Below, in pieces: positions 9,768 to 18,169 of a stretch of 64,000 bases of DNA. The notes beneath the pieces are model-generated. The model was not told the origin of the DNA, did not search any database, and saw nothing but the letters and a program-made list of their open reading frames with translations. Made by a program: the position numbers and the translations under genes. The first letter of the stretch is position 1, and every line of letters starts with the position of its first letter. The stretch is taken from assembly GCF_900277125.1 (NCBI RefSeq), contig NZ_OPYN01000164.1, positions 62,001 to 126,000 of the forward strand. Reading direction: 5' to 3'. The stretch is from Pseudomonas inefficax (GTDB lineage Bacteria; Pseudomonadota; Gammaproteobacteria; Pseudomonadales; Pseudomonadaceae).

Positions 9768-12700
9768 TCGGCATGCTGATGCTGGCGGCCGTGACCTGCC
9801 AGGCCACGGCGCAACCCAAGGATGCCGGCGAACAGCGCCAATGGCTGCTGGACCAGGTGCGTCGCGGCGAGGCGCTGCATCGTGACGACCTGGTGCGCGA
9901 TGCACTGGGGCGGCTGCAATTGCTCGAGCCGCGCAACCCGGATGTGTTGCTGGCGGCCCTGAGCCTGGCATTGCGCGAAAAGAACAGTATCGAGGCCGAG
10001 CAGTTGAGTGCGCGGATCAGTGCCGTCGCGCCTGGCAGCTTGCAGGCCCGCCAGGCCAGGCGCTTGCTCGAGCTGCAGCAGCCGGAGCGCGCTCGGCAGT
10101 TGCAGCAGGCCCGCCTGCTGGCGGTAACCGGGCGCAATGAAGAGGCGCTGGCGGCCTATGAACGGTTGTTCGCTGGCGAACCGCCAAGCCTGGAATTGGC
10201 TCTGGATTACTGGCGCGTGCGCGGCAACCTTCCAGGCCAGCGCCCCGAGGCAATCAGGCAGTTGCAGCAACTGGACCAGCAGTACCCGGGCAGTGCCGGG
10301 CTGCGCCAGACCTTGGCCGGTTGGCTGTTCGCCGAAAATCGCGACCGCGAAGCCTTGGCCTTGCTCGACCAGTTGTCGCGCGACCCTGGCGCACGGGATG
10401 CCGCTGCCCAGCGTGAGTTCGACTACCTGTCCGGGCAAGCGGTGAGCGCCGCCAGCGCGGCGGCCTGGCAAGCGTTTCTCCAGCGTTATCCGGCCTCACC
10501 GTTGCTGGCACAGGCCAGCGAGACCCTGCAACAACAGCGCAAATTGCTGGCCGACCCGTCCTGGCAGGCTGGCCAGCGGGGCTTGGCATTGCTCGACAAG
10601 GGCCGCAACGCTGAAGCCGAAGCACAACTGCGCCGGGCGCTGCGCCAGTATCCGGATGATGCCAGCCTGCAGGGGGCACTGGGCTACGCGCTGATGCGCC
10701 AGAGCCGCTACGAAGACGCCAATGCGGCGTTCCGGGCGGCGAGCGCCACGGAGCAGGACACCTACTGGATCAGCCAGTGGAAGGACCTGGAGTCGTCCAG
10801 CCAGTATTGGGCCCTGCTCAGCAAAGGGGAACGGGCACTGCAGGCCAAAGACATGCGCGCTGCCCGTGCCTACTACCAGCAGGCACGCCAGCAGCGCCCG
10901 AAGGAGGAATACGCTTTGCTGGGCCTGGCGGATGTTTCGCTGGCCGAGGGTGATACAGCGGCCGCCGAGCGGCAATTCCTGCAGGTTCGGCGCATGGCAC
11001 CGGAAAACGAAAGTGCCGTGCGCGGCCTGGTGCGTGTGTACCAGGCGCAATCGCCCGACAAGGCGCGGGCGTACCTGGACAGCCTGTCGCCTCGGCAGCA
11101 AGCGCAGTTCGCCAGCCTGCGCCGTAGCCTGGAGCTCGCACGCCTGCGCCAGCAAGGTGACCAGGCCGTGCAGCGTGAGGACTGGGCGGCGGCCAGCCAG
11201 GCGCTGAGCCAGGCCACGGCCTTGGCCCCCGATGAGCCCTGGCTGGTCTACCAGTTGGCCAACAGCCTGCGCCACCTGGGGCACACCGCCGAGGCTGACG
11301 CGGCATTCGCCAGGATCGTGCAGCGCCAGCCGGGCGATCCGTCTACCCGCTATGCCCATGGCCTGTTCCTGGAGTCCAGCGACCGCGATGCACTGGCCCT
11401 GGACAGCCTGGGTGCGGTGCCGCAGGGCACCTGGAGCGCGGACATGCATGCATTGGAGCAACGTATCCGCCGTCGCATGACGCTGGCCTCGGCGCAGCAG
11501 TTGCAGGCGCAAGGCCGCACGGCTGAAGCGACCCGCCTGCTCGAGGCCAGCCTGGCGCGTGGCGAAGGCAGTACCGACGACCTGATGCTGCTGGCTGACT
11601 GGGCGGCGGCCAATGGTGAGCCTGGCAAGGCGCGCGGTTATTACCAGCGCGTGCTTGCCGTGCAACCTGGGCAACCCCAGGCGCGCCTTGGCGTGATCGA
11701 AAGCGCGGTGGCCGAAGGCAACCTGGCCCAGGCCCGGCATATGCTGGCTGTGCAGGTACCGCAACTGGCCGCTGATGACAGCAACGCCCAGCGGCGCCTG
11801 GCGGCTGTCTGGGTCGCCTTGGGTGAACACGACCAGGCGGCCGCAATGCTCGACCAGATCGCCGCGCAGCAGCCTCGCCCCGATCCATTATTGCGGCGCG
11901 ACGCTGCCCGCCTGGTGGCGCAGGATGACCCGCAACGGGCGCTGGACCTTTACGCCGCAGCCATGGCCGATGCGCAGTTGCTCGAGCGTGCTGCCGTGTC
12001 GCCACGGGACGATCGTGCACTGACGCTGGCCAGCCGTGAGCAGGATGATGACGACTGGCTGGCACGCAGCCTGCGCAGCGATGTCGATGCACTGTATCGC
12101 CAGCGCAATACCCATGTGACGCTGATGCACGACTACGGTTGGCGCGAGGACGACGGTACGCCGGGCACATCCGAACTGAGTACCCACTCGACCTTGCTGC
12201 ATGTCGACACCCCTTGGCAGGACGGTACCGCCTTTGCGCGGGTGGAGCGCATCGGCATGGATGCCGGGTCGTTCGAGCAAGACGACAATGGGCGCTATAC
12301 CGGGGATTTCGGCAGCTGCCAGTTTGTTGGCGAGTGCAAGGGTGGTTCGCAAACCGCTGACGGCAGCGTGCTGGCGCTTGGCTGGCAGGGCGGCCGCTGG
12401 GCCTTCGACCTGGGCACCACTCAGGGCTATACGATCGACAACTGGTTGGGTGGCGCCACGTTCAACGGTGACCTTGGCCAGGTTGGCTGGTCGCTGACCG
12501 CTTCGCGGCGACCGATGAGCAACTCGCTGTTGTCCTTTGCCGGGGCACGTGATCCGTGGACCGGCGTGCGCTGGGGCGGGGTCACTGCCAATGGCGCCAC
12601 GCTCGGCCTGAGCTGGGATCAGGGCGGTGACAATGGCGTCTGGGCCAGCCTCGGGCACCATTGGCTGTATGGCGAGAACGTCGCCGACAACCAGCGCACC

Positions 12701-13249
12701 CGGGCCATGGCCGGCTGGTACCACCGCGTGGTGGAAAAAGCCGATGAGCGTGTGCGCGTTGGCCTTACGCTGATGCACTGGCGTCACGACAAGGACCTGG
12801 GCGGCTACAGCCTGGGGCAGGGCGGCTACTACAGCCCGCAGCGCTACACATCGGTTGGCGTACCTGTCAGTTATGCCTGGCGCAACTACGACTGGTCGGT
12901 GCTGCTGGAAGGCTCTGTCAGTTGGTCACAGGCCCACAGCGGCCGCAGCCGGCTGTATCCGGACACGCACCTCAACCGCAAGTTGATGGATCGATTCGAT
13001 ATCGACGATTCGAACATCGATGCGATGGGCGAAGCCAGCGACAGCAGCGGGCTGGGCTACCGCCTGCGCGGCCTGTTCGAGCGGCGCCTGAGCGACCAGT
13101 GGGTGTTGGGCGGCGGCTTCGACTGGCAGCACAGCGATGACTATGCGCCTAGCCATGGCATGCTCTACCTGCGCTATCTGTTCGAGCCGTGGCGGGGCAA
13201 CCTGGCGCTGCCGGTGACACCGCTGGAGCCCTATAGCGAGTGGCGTTGA
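9755..13249 (+). CDS. bcsC: BcsC, TPR and outer-membrane cellulose export protein
   Basis: A 1164-residue protein, close to E. coli BcsC (1157). It has a signal peptide (residues 1-19), a long alpha-helical TPR superhelix over about residues 20-750 (repeating Ala/Leu-rich helix pairs such as ALGYALMRQSRYEDANAAF), and a C-terminal beta-barrel domain (about 780-1164) with alternating aromatic strands ending near YLRYLFEPW. The TPR part spans the periplasm and binds peptidoglycan/BcsB; the barrel is the export pore. Last gene of the operon; a hairpin follows and the next gene is convergent. Confidence 0.95.
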   Translation: MQRMIGMLMLAAVTCQATAQPKDAGEQRQWLLDQVRRGEALHRDDLVRDALGRLQLLEPRNPDVLLAALSLALREKNSIEAEQLSARISAVAPGSLQARQARRLLELQQPERARQLQQARLLAVTGRNEEALAAYERLFAGEPPSLELALDYWRVRGNLPGQRPEAIRQLQQLDQQYPGSAGLRQTLAGWLFAENRDREALALLDQLSRDPGARDAAAQREFDYLSGQAVSAASAAAWQAFLQRYPASPLLAQASETLQQQRKLLADPSWQAGQRGLALLDKGRNAEAEAQLRRALRQYPDDASLQGALGYALMRQSRYEDANAAFRAASATEQDTYWISQWKDLESSSQYWALLSKGERALQAKDMRAARAYYQQARQQRPKEEYALLGLADVSLAEGDTAAAERQFLQVRRMAPENESAVRGLVRVYQAQSPDKARAYLDSLSPRQQAQFASLRRSLELARLRQQGDQAVQREDWAAASQALSQATALAPDEPWLVYQLANSLRHLGHTAEADAAFARIVQRQPGDPSTRYAHGLFLESSDRDALALDSLGAVPQGTWSADMHALEQRIRRRMTLASAQQLQAQGRTAEATRLLEASLARGEGSTDDLMLLADWAAANGEPGKARGYYQRVLAVQPGQPQARLGVIESAVAEGNLAQARHMLAVQVPQLAADDSNAQRRLAAVWVALGEHDQAAAMLDQIAAQQPRPDPLLRRDAARLVAQDDPQRALDLYAAAMADAQLLERAAVSPRDDRALTLASREQDDDDWLARSLRSDVDALYRQRNTHVTLMHDYGWREDDGTPGTSELSTHSTLLHVDTPWQDGTAFARVERIGMDAGSFEQDDNGRYTGDFGSCQFVGECKGGSQTADGSVLALGWQGGRWAFDLGTTQGYTIDNWLGGATFNGDLGQVGWSLTASRRPMSNSLLSFAGARDPWTGVRWGGVTANGATLGLSWDQGGDNGVWASLGHHWLYGENVADNQRTRAMAGWYHRVVEKADERVRVGLTLMHWRHDKDLGGYSLGQGGYYSPQRYTSVGVPVSYAWRNYDWSVLLEGSVSWSQAHSGRSRLYPDTHLNRKLMDRFDIDDSNIDAMGEASDSSGLGYRLRGLFERRLSDQWVLGGGFDWQHSDDYAPSHGMLYLRYLFEPWRGNLALPVTPLEPYSEWR

Positions 13250-13256
13250 TTCCGAA

Positions 13257-13301
13257 TGCAGGCGCTGTGTGCGGATTCACCCGCGAAGAGTCGCGCCTGC
13301 A
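13257..13301. terminator. Hairpin between convergent bcsC and LysR gene
   Basis: The 9-bp arms tgcaggcgc (13257-13265) and gcgcctgca (13293-13301) are perfect complements, and the loop carries a further small GCGG/CCGC helix that resembles half a REP. It fills the 61-bp gap between two converging genes, so it could stop transcripts from both sides. No T-run follows, so an intrinsic terminator is only a possibility. Confidence 0.45.
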
Positions 13302-13310
13302 GGCGGACGG

Positions 13311-14228
13311 TCAGCGCCGTGCCGACAACTGCTGTGGCGCCAGGAACGCATCATGGAAGTAATTGCGCACAGCCTGCATTGCCGGGCTGAACGCCCGTTC
13401 CCGGTGCCAGGCCAAGCCAACGCTCATCGGCGTCACCGGGTCGCTGATAGTCACCGTCTCGATGCGCTTGCCCTCCAGCGACCAAGGCCGATGCACCAGG
13501 TCCGACAGGATCGCCACACCGCTGCCATTGGCGACCATGCTGCGCACGGCCTCCACCGAACTGGTCCGCACCCGCACTTTCGGCCGCTGCCCGGCCTGTT
13601 CCCAATAGCGCATGGCGCTTTGCTCCGCCTCATCCACGGTCAGCAGGATGAACGGCTCGCAGGCTACGTCAGCCAGGCTTACCGCCGAGCGCTCGCACAA
13701 CGGATGGTGGCCGGGCAGCCATAGGCGCCGTTCAGAGTTGAACAGGGTTTCCGAGACAATGTCCGGGTGGGTGAGGTTGGCGGTGAGCACCACTGCCATG
13801 TCGAAACGCCCCTCCAGCAAGCCTTGTTCGATGGCGCTGCGCTCCTGCTCGAACAGCTCCAGAGTCACGTCCGGGTGCCAGTGCTCCAGCCGCTGCAGGT
13901 GATGGGGCAGGAAGTAGCCGATCACCGTGTAGCTTGCTGCCAGGCGCAACAGGCCACTGGCACGCACATCCGGCAGCGGGCTGTTCAGTGCGTCGTCCAC
14001 GCTGCGCAGGATCACGTAGGCGCGGTTCAGGAAGTGTCGGCCGGCCTCGGTCAGGCTCATGCCCTGGGCCGAGCGCTGGAACAGCAGCATGCCGAGCATC
14101 GCCTCCAGCTCCTTGATCGCCGTGGTGACCGCAGATTGGGAAATGTTCAGGTGGATCGCCGCCTGGGAAATCTGGCCGATCTCGGCGGTGGCGACGAAAT
14201 AGCGGACCTGGCGCAGGGTCAGTGACAC
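13311..14228 (-). CDS. LysR-family transcriptional regulator, divergent from pxpABC
   Basis: A 305-residue LTTR with an N-terminal winged HTH (LTLRQVRYFVATAEIGQISQ, then SQSAVTTAIKELEAMLG) and a substrate-binding domain. I use the GTG at 14228: it has a GGAG six bases upstream and gives the standard LTTR length; a longer GTG start at 14264 would place the promoter palindromes inside the gene. It is divergent from pxpABC, so it probably controls that operon in response to a related metabolite. That target is inference from position. Confidence 0.88.
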   Translation of the reverse strand: MSLTLRQVRYFVATAEIGQISQAAIHLNISQSAVTTAIKELEAMLGMLLFQRSAQGMSLTEAGRHFLNRAYVILRSVDDALNSPLPDVRASGLLRLAASYTVIGYFLPHHLQRLEHWHPDVTLELFEQERSAIEQGLLEGRFDMAVVLTANLTHPDIVSETLFNSERRLWLPGHHPLCERSAVSLADVACEPFILLTVDEAEQSAMRYWEQAGQRPKVRVRTSSVEAVRSMVANGSGVAILSDLVHRPWSLEGKRIETVTISDPVTPMSVGLAWHRERAFSPAMQAVRNYFHDAFLAPQQLSARR

Positions 14229-14245
14229 GGTAGGCTCCCGGGGTA

Positions 14246-14281
14246 TCTGATTTTCAGAAGACACCCTATCTGTTTATAGAT
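14246..14281. promoter_or_regulatory. LysR-type operator palindromes upstream of pxpA
   Basis: Two dyads lie in the divergent gap: TCTGA-TTT-TCAGA at 14246-14258 and ATCT-GTTTAT-AGAT at 14268-14281. Their spacing (about two helical turns centre to centre) and location between a LysR gene and its divergent operon fit recognition and activation sites of an LTTR. Seen directly; the function is inferred. Confidence 0.5.
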
Positions 14282-14348
14282 CTTCCCAAGGGGGTGCGCA
14301 GAATCTAACGTGGCTTGCATGTGGTCACAAGCGCCAGGAGAGACAGTC

Positions 14349-15107
14349 ATGCAGGTGGTGGATTTCAATTCGGACATGGGTGAGGGGTTCGGCCCGTGGA
14401 CCATTGGCGACGGCGTCGACAACGAGCTGATGGGCTACATCAGCACGGCCAACATCGCCACCGGCTTTCACGCTGGTGACCCCGGCACCATGCGCCGCAC
14501 CGTTGAGCGGGCCAAGGCCCTGGGCGTCGCAGTGGGGGCGCACCCTGGGTTTCGCGACCTGGTCGGTTTCGGCCGCCGGCACATCAATGCCCCGGCCCAG
14601 GAACTGGTCGACGACATGCTCTACCAGCTCGGCGCGCTGCGTGAAATTGCCCGCGCCCAGGGCGTGCGCCTGCAGCACATCAAACCGCACGGTGCCCTGT
14701 ACATGCATCTGGCACGTGACGAAGAAGCTGCACGGCTGCTAGTGGAAAACCTGCGGGTGATCGAGCCTGAGCTGCTGTTGTACTGCATGCCGGGTTCGGT
14801 GATCTGCCGCATTGCCCAGGACCTTGGCCAGCCGGTAATTCGTGAGTTCTACGCCGACCGCGAATACGACCTGAGCGGTTCGATCGTGTTCACCCGAAAT
14901 GTGCGGGGCCATGAGCCCAAGGCGGTCGCTGAACGGGTGTTGCGGGCTTGCCAGCAAGGCGTGGTGCGCACGGTCGAGGGGCAGGACCTGGCCATCGAAT
15001 TCGACTCCATCTGCCTGCACAGCGATACCCCAGGGGCGCTCGACCTGGTCGAGGCCACGCGCATGGCGCTGGACGCTGCCGGCATCGTGGTGCGAGCACC
15101 ACGCTGA
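14349..15107 (+). CDS. pxpA: 5-oxoprolinase subunit A (LamB/YcsF family)
   Basis: A 252-residue LamB/YcsF protein with the family signatures VDFNSDMGEGFG (residues 3-14), ANIATGFHAGDP, GAHPGFRDLVGFGRR, and IKPHGALYMH. PxpA works with PxpB and PxpC to open 5-oxoproline (pyroglutamate) to glutamate with ATP hydrolysis. The ATG at 14349 is preceded by AGGAGAGA; earlier in-frame codons lie in the promoter. It heads the pxpABC operon, with 90 bp before pxpB. Confidence 0.93.
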   Translation: MQVVDFNSDMGEGFGPWTIGDGVDNELMGYISTANIATGFHAGDPGTMRRTVERAKALGVAVGAHPGFRDLVGFGRRHINAPAQELVDDMLYQLGALREIARAQGVRLQHIKPHGALYMHLARDEEAARLLVENLRVIEPELLLYCMPGSVICRIAQDLGQPVIREFYADREYDLSGSIVFTRNVRGHEPKAVAERVLRACQQGVVRTVEGQDLAIEFDSICLHSDTPGALDLVEATRMALDAAGIVVRAPR

Positions 15108-15197
15108 ATCCGTGGGGCCTCTGGCAGGTATCAGCCGGAGCCCGTGCAATTTGCTTTCGCCTGCCTTTCTGTAAAGACTCCAAAAAAAGGAACAGTC

Positions 15198-16082
15198 ATG
15201 GCCGAACCGCTCGCTTCAACCCCTATCCGCTACAGCTTTGGCGCCGACGAGCACCTGTTTGCCGAAGTCAGCGAGAGCATGTCGCTGGAGGCCTTTTTCA
15301 AAGGCATGGCCGTCACCCGCGCGGTGGAGCGGCTGGCCCTGGATGGCGTGCTGGATGTATGCCTGGCCAACGCCTCGTTCCAGATTCGCTTCGACCCGGA
15401 CCGTATCGCGCCGCAGGTGCTGCTGGCGGCGGTGCGCGGTGCCGAAGCGCAGGCGGTGGCCGAGCGCTCGTTGCAGACGCGGATCATCGAGATTCCAGTG
15501 CTGTACAACGACCCCTGGACCCATGAAACGCTGATGCGTTTTCGTGACCGCCACCAGGACCCCGGCAGCACCGACCTGGAGTATGCCGCGCGGGTCAACG
15601 GCCTGACCGATGTCGAGGGGTTCATTGCCGCGCACAGCGGCGCGCCGTGGTTCGTGTCGATGGTCGGGTTCGTTGCCGGCTTGCCGTTCATGTTCCAGAT
15701 GGTCGAGCGCGAGCGGCAACTGCAGGTGCCCAAGTACCTGCGCCCGCGTACCGACACGCCAAAGCTCACCCTTGGCCATGGCGGCTGCTTCGGCTGCATC
15801 TATTCGGTGCGCGGGGCAGGCGGCTACCAGATGTTCGGCGTCACCCCGGCGCCGATCTACGACCCGCAGCAGACATTGAACTACCTGAAGGAGCACATGG
15901 TGTTCTTCCGCCCGGGAGACATCGTGCAGTTCAAGCCCATCGACCGCCGCACCTACGACCAGGCGGTGGCGGATGTCGAAGACGGCCGTTTCGACCTGCG
16001 CATTCGCCCGGTGGAATTTTCCCTGGATGCGTTTCTCGCCGACCCGGTCGGTTATCCACGGACTTTGCAGGTGCTGGCATGA
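15198..16082 (+). CDS. pxpB: 5-oxoprolinase subunit B (KipI family)
   Basis: A 294-residue KipI/carboxyltransferase subdomain C protein. Conserved blocks seen: GMAVTRAVERL-like N-terminal motif, VLYNDPWTHETL, FVSMVGFVAGLPFM, PRTDTPKLTLGHGGC and GGYQMFGVTP. AAGGAA precedes the ATG at 15198. The KipI family was first described as a sporulation kinase inhibitor, but with pxpA and pxpC it forms 5-oxoprolinase. The stop overlaps the pxpC start (ATGA). Confidence 0.92.
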   Translation: MAEPLASTPIRYSFGADEHLFAEVSESMSLEAFFKGMAVTRAVERLALDGVLDVCLANASFQIRFDPDRIAPQVLLAAVRGAEAQAVAERSLQTRIIEIPVLYNDPWTHETLMRFRDRHQDPGSTDLEYAARVNGLTDVEGFIAAHSGAPWFVSMVGFVAGLPFMFQMVERERQLQVPKYLRPRTDTPKLTLGHGGCFGCIYSVRGAGGYQMFGVTPAPIYDPQQTLNYLKEHMVFFRPGDIVQFKPIDRRTYDQAVADVEDGRFDLRIRPVEFSLDAFLADPVGYPRTLQVLA

Positions 16083-17050
16083 TCAAGGTACTCAAACCCG
16101 GGCTGGCTACCTCGGTGCAGGACCTGGGCCGCGAAGGCTACTACCACCTAGGCATCCCGCCGTCCGGCGCCCTCGACCAGTACGCGCTGAGGGCGGCCAA
16201 CCACCTGGTGGGCAACCCGGCCGGCAGCGCCGGCCTTGAGTGTGCGCTGGTAGGGCCGGAGCTGGAGTTCCAGCAGGATGCACTGGTGGCTGTTTGCGGT
16301 GCGCAGATGCCGGCCTTGCTCGATGGCCGCGAGCAACGTCCGGACACGGCATTTGACGTACGTGCCGGGCAGGTGTTGCGTTTCGGCTTCCCTACTGCAG
16401 GTGCCCGGGCCTATCTGGCGGTGGCCGGCGGTATCGATGTACCCGAGGTGCTCGGTAGCCGCTCCACCTATGCGTTGGGTGTATTGGGTGGCTTCCATGG
16501 GCGCAAGCTGATGGCGGGTGACCTGTTGCCGGTCGGCATGCCCAGCGGCAAGACCCGCGCCGGCGCGAGCCTGCCAATGGCCCTGCGCCAGGCCTTGGGC
16601 GGCGAGGTGGTGCTGCGGGTGGTGCCGGGGTTGTATTTTCATCGCCTGACCAAGGCTGCAGCGCAAAGCTTTTTCACCGAAGCCTGGACGGTCGGTTCCG
16701 AGGCAGACCGTATCGGCTATCGCTACAAGGGCGGCAGTGCCTTGAGCTTCCAGCCACGGGAGCAGCCGTTCGGGGCCGGCTCGGACCCGTCGAACATCGT
16801 TGACAGCTGCTACCCGATCGGTTCGATCCAGGTACCCGCGGGGCTGGAGCCGATCATCCTGCACCGTGATGCGGTGTCGGGTGGTGGCTACGCCATGATC
16901 GGCACGGTGATCAGCGCCGACCTGGACCTGATCGGGCAGATGCAGCCCAACCAGCAGGCGCGGTTCCTGGAGGTCAGCCTGGAGGACGCACTGGAGGCTC
17001 GGCGCTCGTACAAGAAGAAGCTGAGTTGCCTGGCCAGGTTGTTTGGCTGA
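16079..17050 (+). CDS. pxpC: 5-oxoprolinase subunit C (KipA, biotin-dependent carboxyltransferase-like)
   Basis: A 323-residue KipA/AHS2-domain protein. It begins MIKVLKPGLATSVQDLGR, the typical family opening, followed by YYHLGIPPSGALDQYALR and VAGGIDVPEVLGSRSTYALG, and a late motif IVDSCYPIGSIQVP. Together with PxpA and PxpB it makes the ATP-dependent 5-oxoprolinase. The ATG at 16079 overlaps the pxpB stop. The gene is followed by a REP-like hairpin. Confidence 0.93.
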   Translation: MIKVLKPGLATSVQDLGREGYYHLGIPPSGALDQYALRAANHLVGNPAGSAGLECALVGPELEFQQDALVAVCGAQMPALLDGREQRPDTAFDVRAGQVLRFGFPTAGARAYLAVAGGIDVPEVLGSRSTYALGVLGGFHGRKLMAGDLLPVGMPSGKTRAGASLPMALRQALGGEVVLRVVPGLYFHRLTKAAAQSFFTEAWTVGSEADRIGYRYKGGSALSFQPREQPFGAGSDPSNIVDSCYPIGSIQVPAGLEPIILHRDAVSGGGYAMIGTVISADLDLIGQMQPNQQARFLEVSLEDALEARRSYKKKLSCLARLFG

Positions 17051-17100
17051 TTGATCGGTTGCGGCGCTGCGCCGCCCACACATGGGCTGGCGCAGTCTTT

Positions 17101-17143
17101 GTAGGAGCGGCCTTGTGTCGCGAAAGGGCCGCAGAGCGGCCCC
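17101..17143. repeat. REP-type palindrome (GGGCCGC...GCGGCCC variant)
   Basis: The sequence contains gggccgc-aga-gcggccc inside 'tgtcgcgaaagggccgc', a repeat class that recurs at 45173-45197 in this window. It lies in the 232-bp gap between pxpC and the T6SS cassette and may also end pxp transcription. The rest of that gap shows no gene. Confidence 0.6.
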
Positions 17144-17282
17144 GGAATTCCGGCATCACAGCGTCCAGACAAGCCAAAAGGAGAAAAATCCTACAGCGCT
17201 TTGGGACGCACCACGCTCCTCGAAGAATTGATTCCCCGATAGTGTTCATGTCTTCAGCCTACTGGAAGACAAGGACCTCTTC

Positions 17283-18155
17283 ATGCCCGCCCCATCTGCT
17301 GTTCGTCCTGGAAAATTCCAGACCGCCAACGCTGCCCATGACGTAACCGAAAGCAGCCTGCATGCCATCCTCGATGTCCAGGAGGGCACCGATTCACCCT
17401 ATCCGCCCGGTCAGGGCAGGCGCGCAGATCATGAGGGTTATCCAGCCGACCCGGACTTCCAGCTTCGCGGCGGCTTCGCCAACCTGATGCTCGACGCGGC
17501 CAATCCGCTGTTCGGCCTGGCCATTCGCCTGCAAACGCTGGATGACCTACCCAACATCGAACAGGTGCACAAGACCCTGCAGATCCAGGTCAGCGCCATC
17601 CGCGACGAAATACAGCAGCACGGTTATTCCACTGTGCACCTCGAAGCCTATTCCTACGCCTTGTGTCTCTATCTGGACGAGACCGTGATGAGCCGCCCCT
17701 GGGGGAACAATTCGTGCTGGAGCCACGAACCGCTGCTCAGCATCTTCCATGACGAAACCCAGGGCGGCGAGAAGATCTTCGTGTTGCTGGAGCGCTTGAT
17801 GCAGTCGCCCAAGGAGTTCCAGGATGTGCTGGAGTTCCTGTACTTCTGCTTTTGCCTGGGCCTGAAGGGCAAGTACGCCCTGGACCCGAAGTGCGATGAA
17901 ATCATCAATGCCCTGATTTCGCGAATGCACAAGGTCATTCGTGAACTGCGCGGCCCCACGCCGCAATTTGCGGGCGATCCGTATACCAACGTGGTCCATC
18001 GTCCCCACCGCATGCGGCGCTGGGAATGGCCCTGGTGGAGCCCGTTGGTGATCTCCGCCATCGCCATGGTCTGCGCCTACTGCTACTACAGCTACCGCCT
18101 GAGCTTGATTACCGCCGAAGTGCTGGAGTCGCTCAACGGCATCTTGCAGCAGTAG
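17283..18155 (+). CDS. tssL: T6SS inner-membrane protein TssL (DotU/IcmH family), orphan copy
   Basis: A 290-residue DotU-like protein. After a polar N-terminal stretch of about 55 residues come the family blocks NPLFGLAIRLQTL, YALCLYLDETVMSRPWG, LLSIFHDETQGGEKIF, LEFLYFCFCLGLKGKY, and a single C-terminal TM (PLVISAIAMVCAYCYY) with a short tail. TssL anchors the T6SS membrane complex together with TssJ and TssM. No other structural T6SS gene is in the window, so this is an orphan copy linked to vgrG cargo, or a late piece of a dispersed cluster. AAGGA precedes the ATG. Confidence 0.85.
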   Translation: MPAPSAVRPGKFQTANAAHDVTESSLHAILDVQEGTDSPYPPGQGRRADHEGYPADPDFQLRGGFANLMLDAANPLFGLAIRLQTLDDLPNIEQVHKTLQIQVSAIRDEIQQHGYSTVHLEAYSYALCLYLDETVMSRPWGNNSCWSHEPLLSIFHDETQGGEKIFVLLERLMQSPKEFQDVLEFLYFCFCLGLKGKYALDPKCDEIINALISRMHKVIRELRGPTPQFAGDPYTNVVHRPHRMRRWEWPWWSPLVISAIAMVCAYCYYSYRLSLITAEVLESLNGILQQ

Positions 18156-18169
18156 CAGGGGGGATCCGC

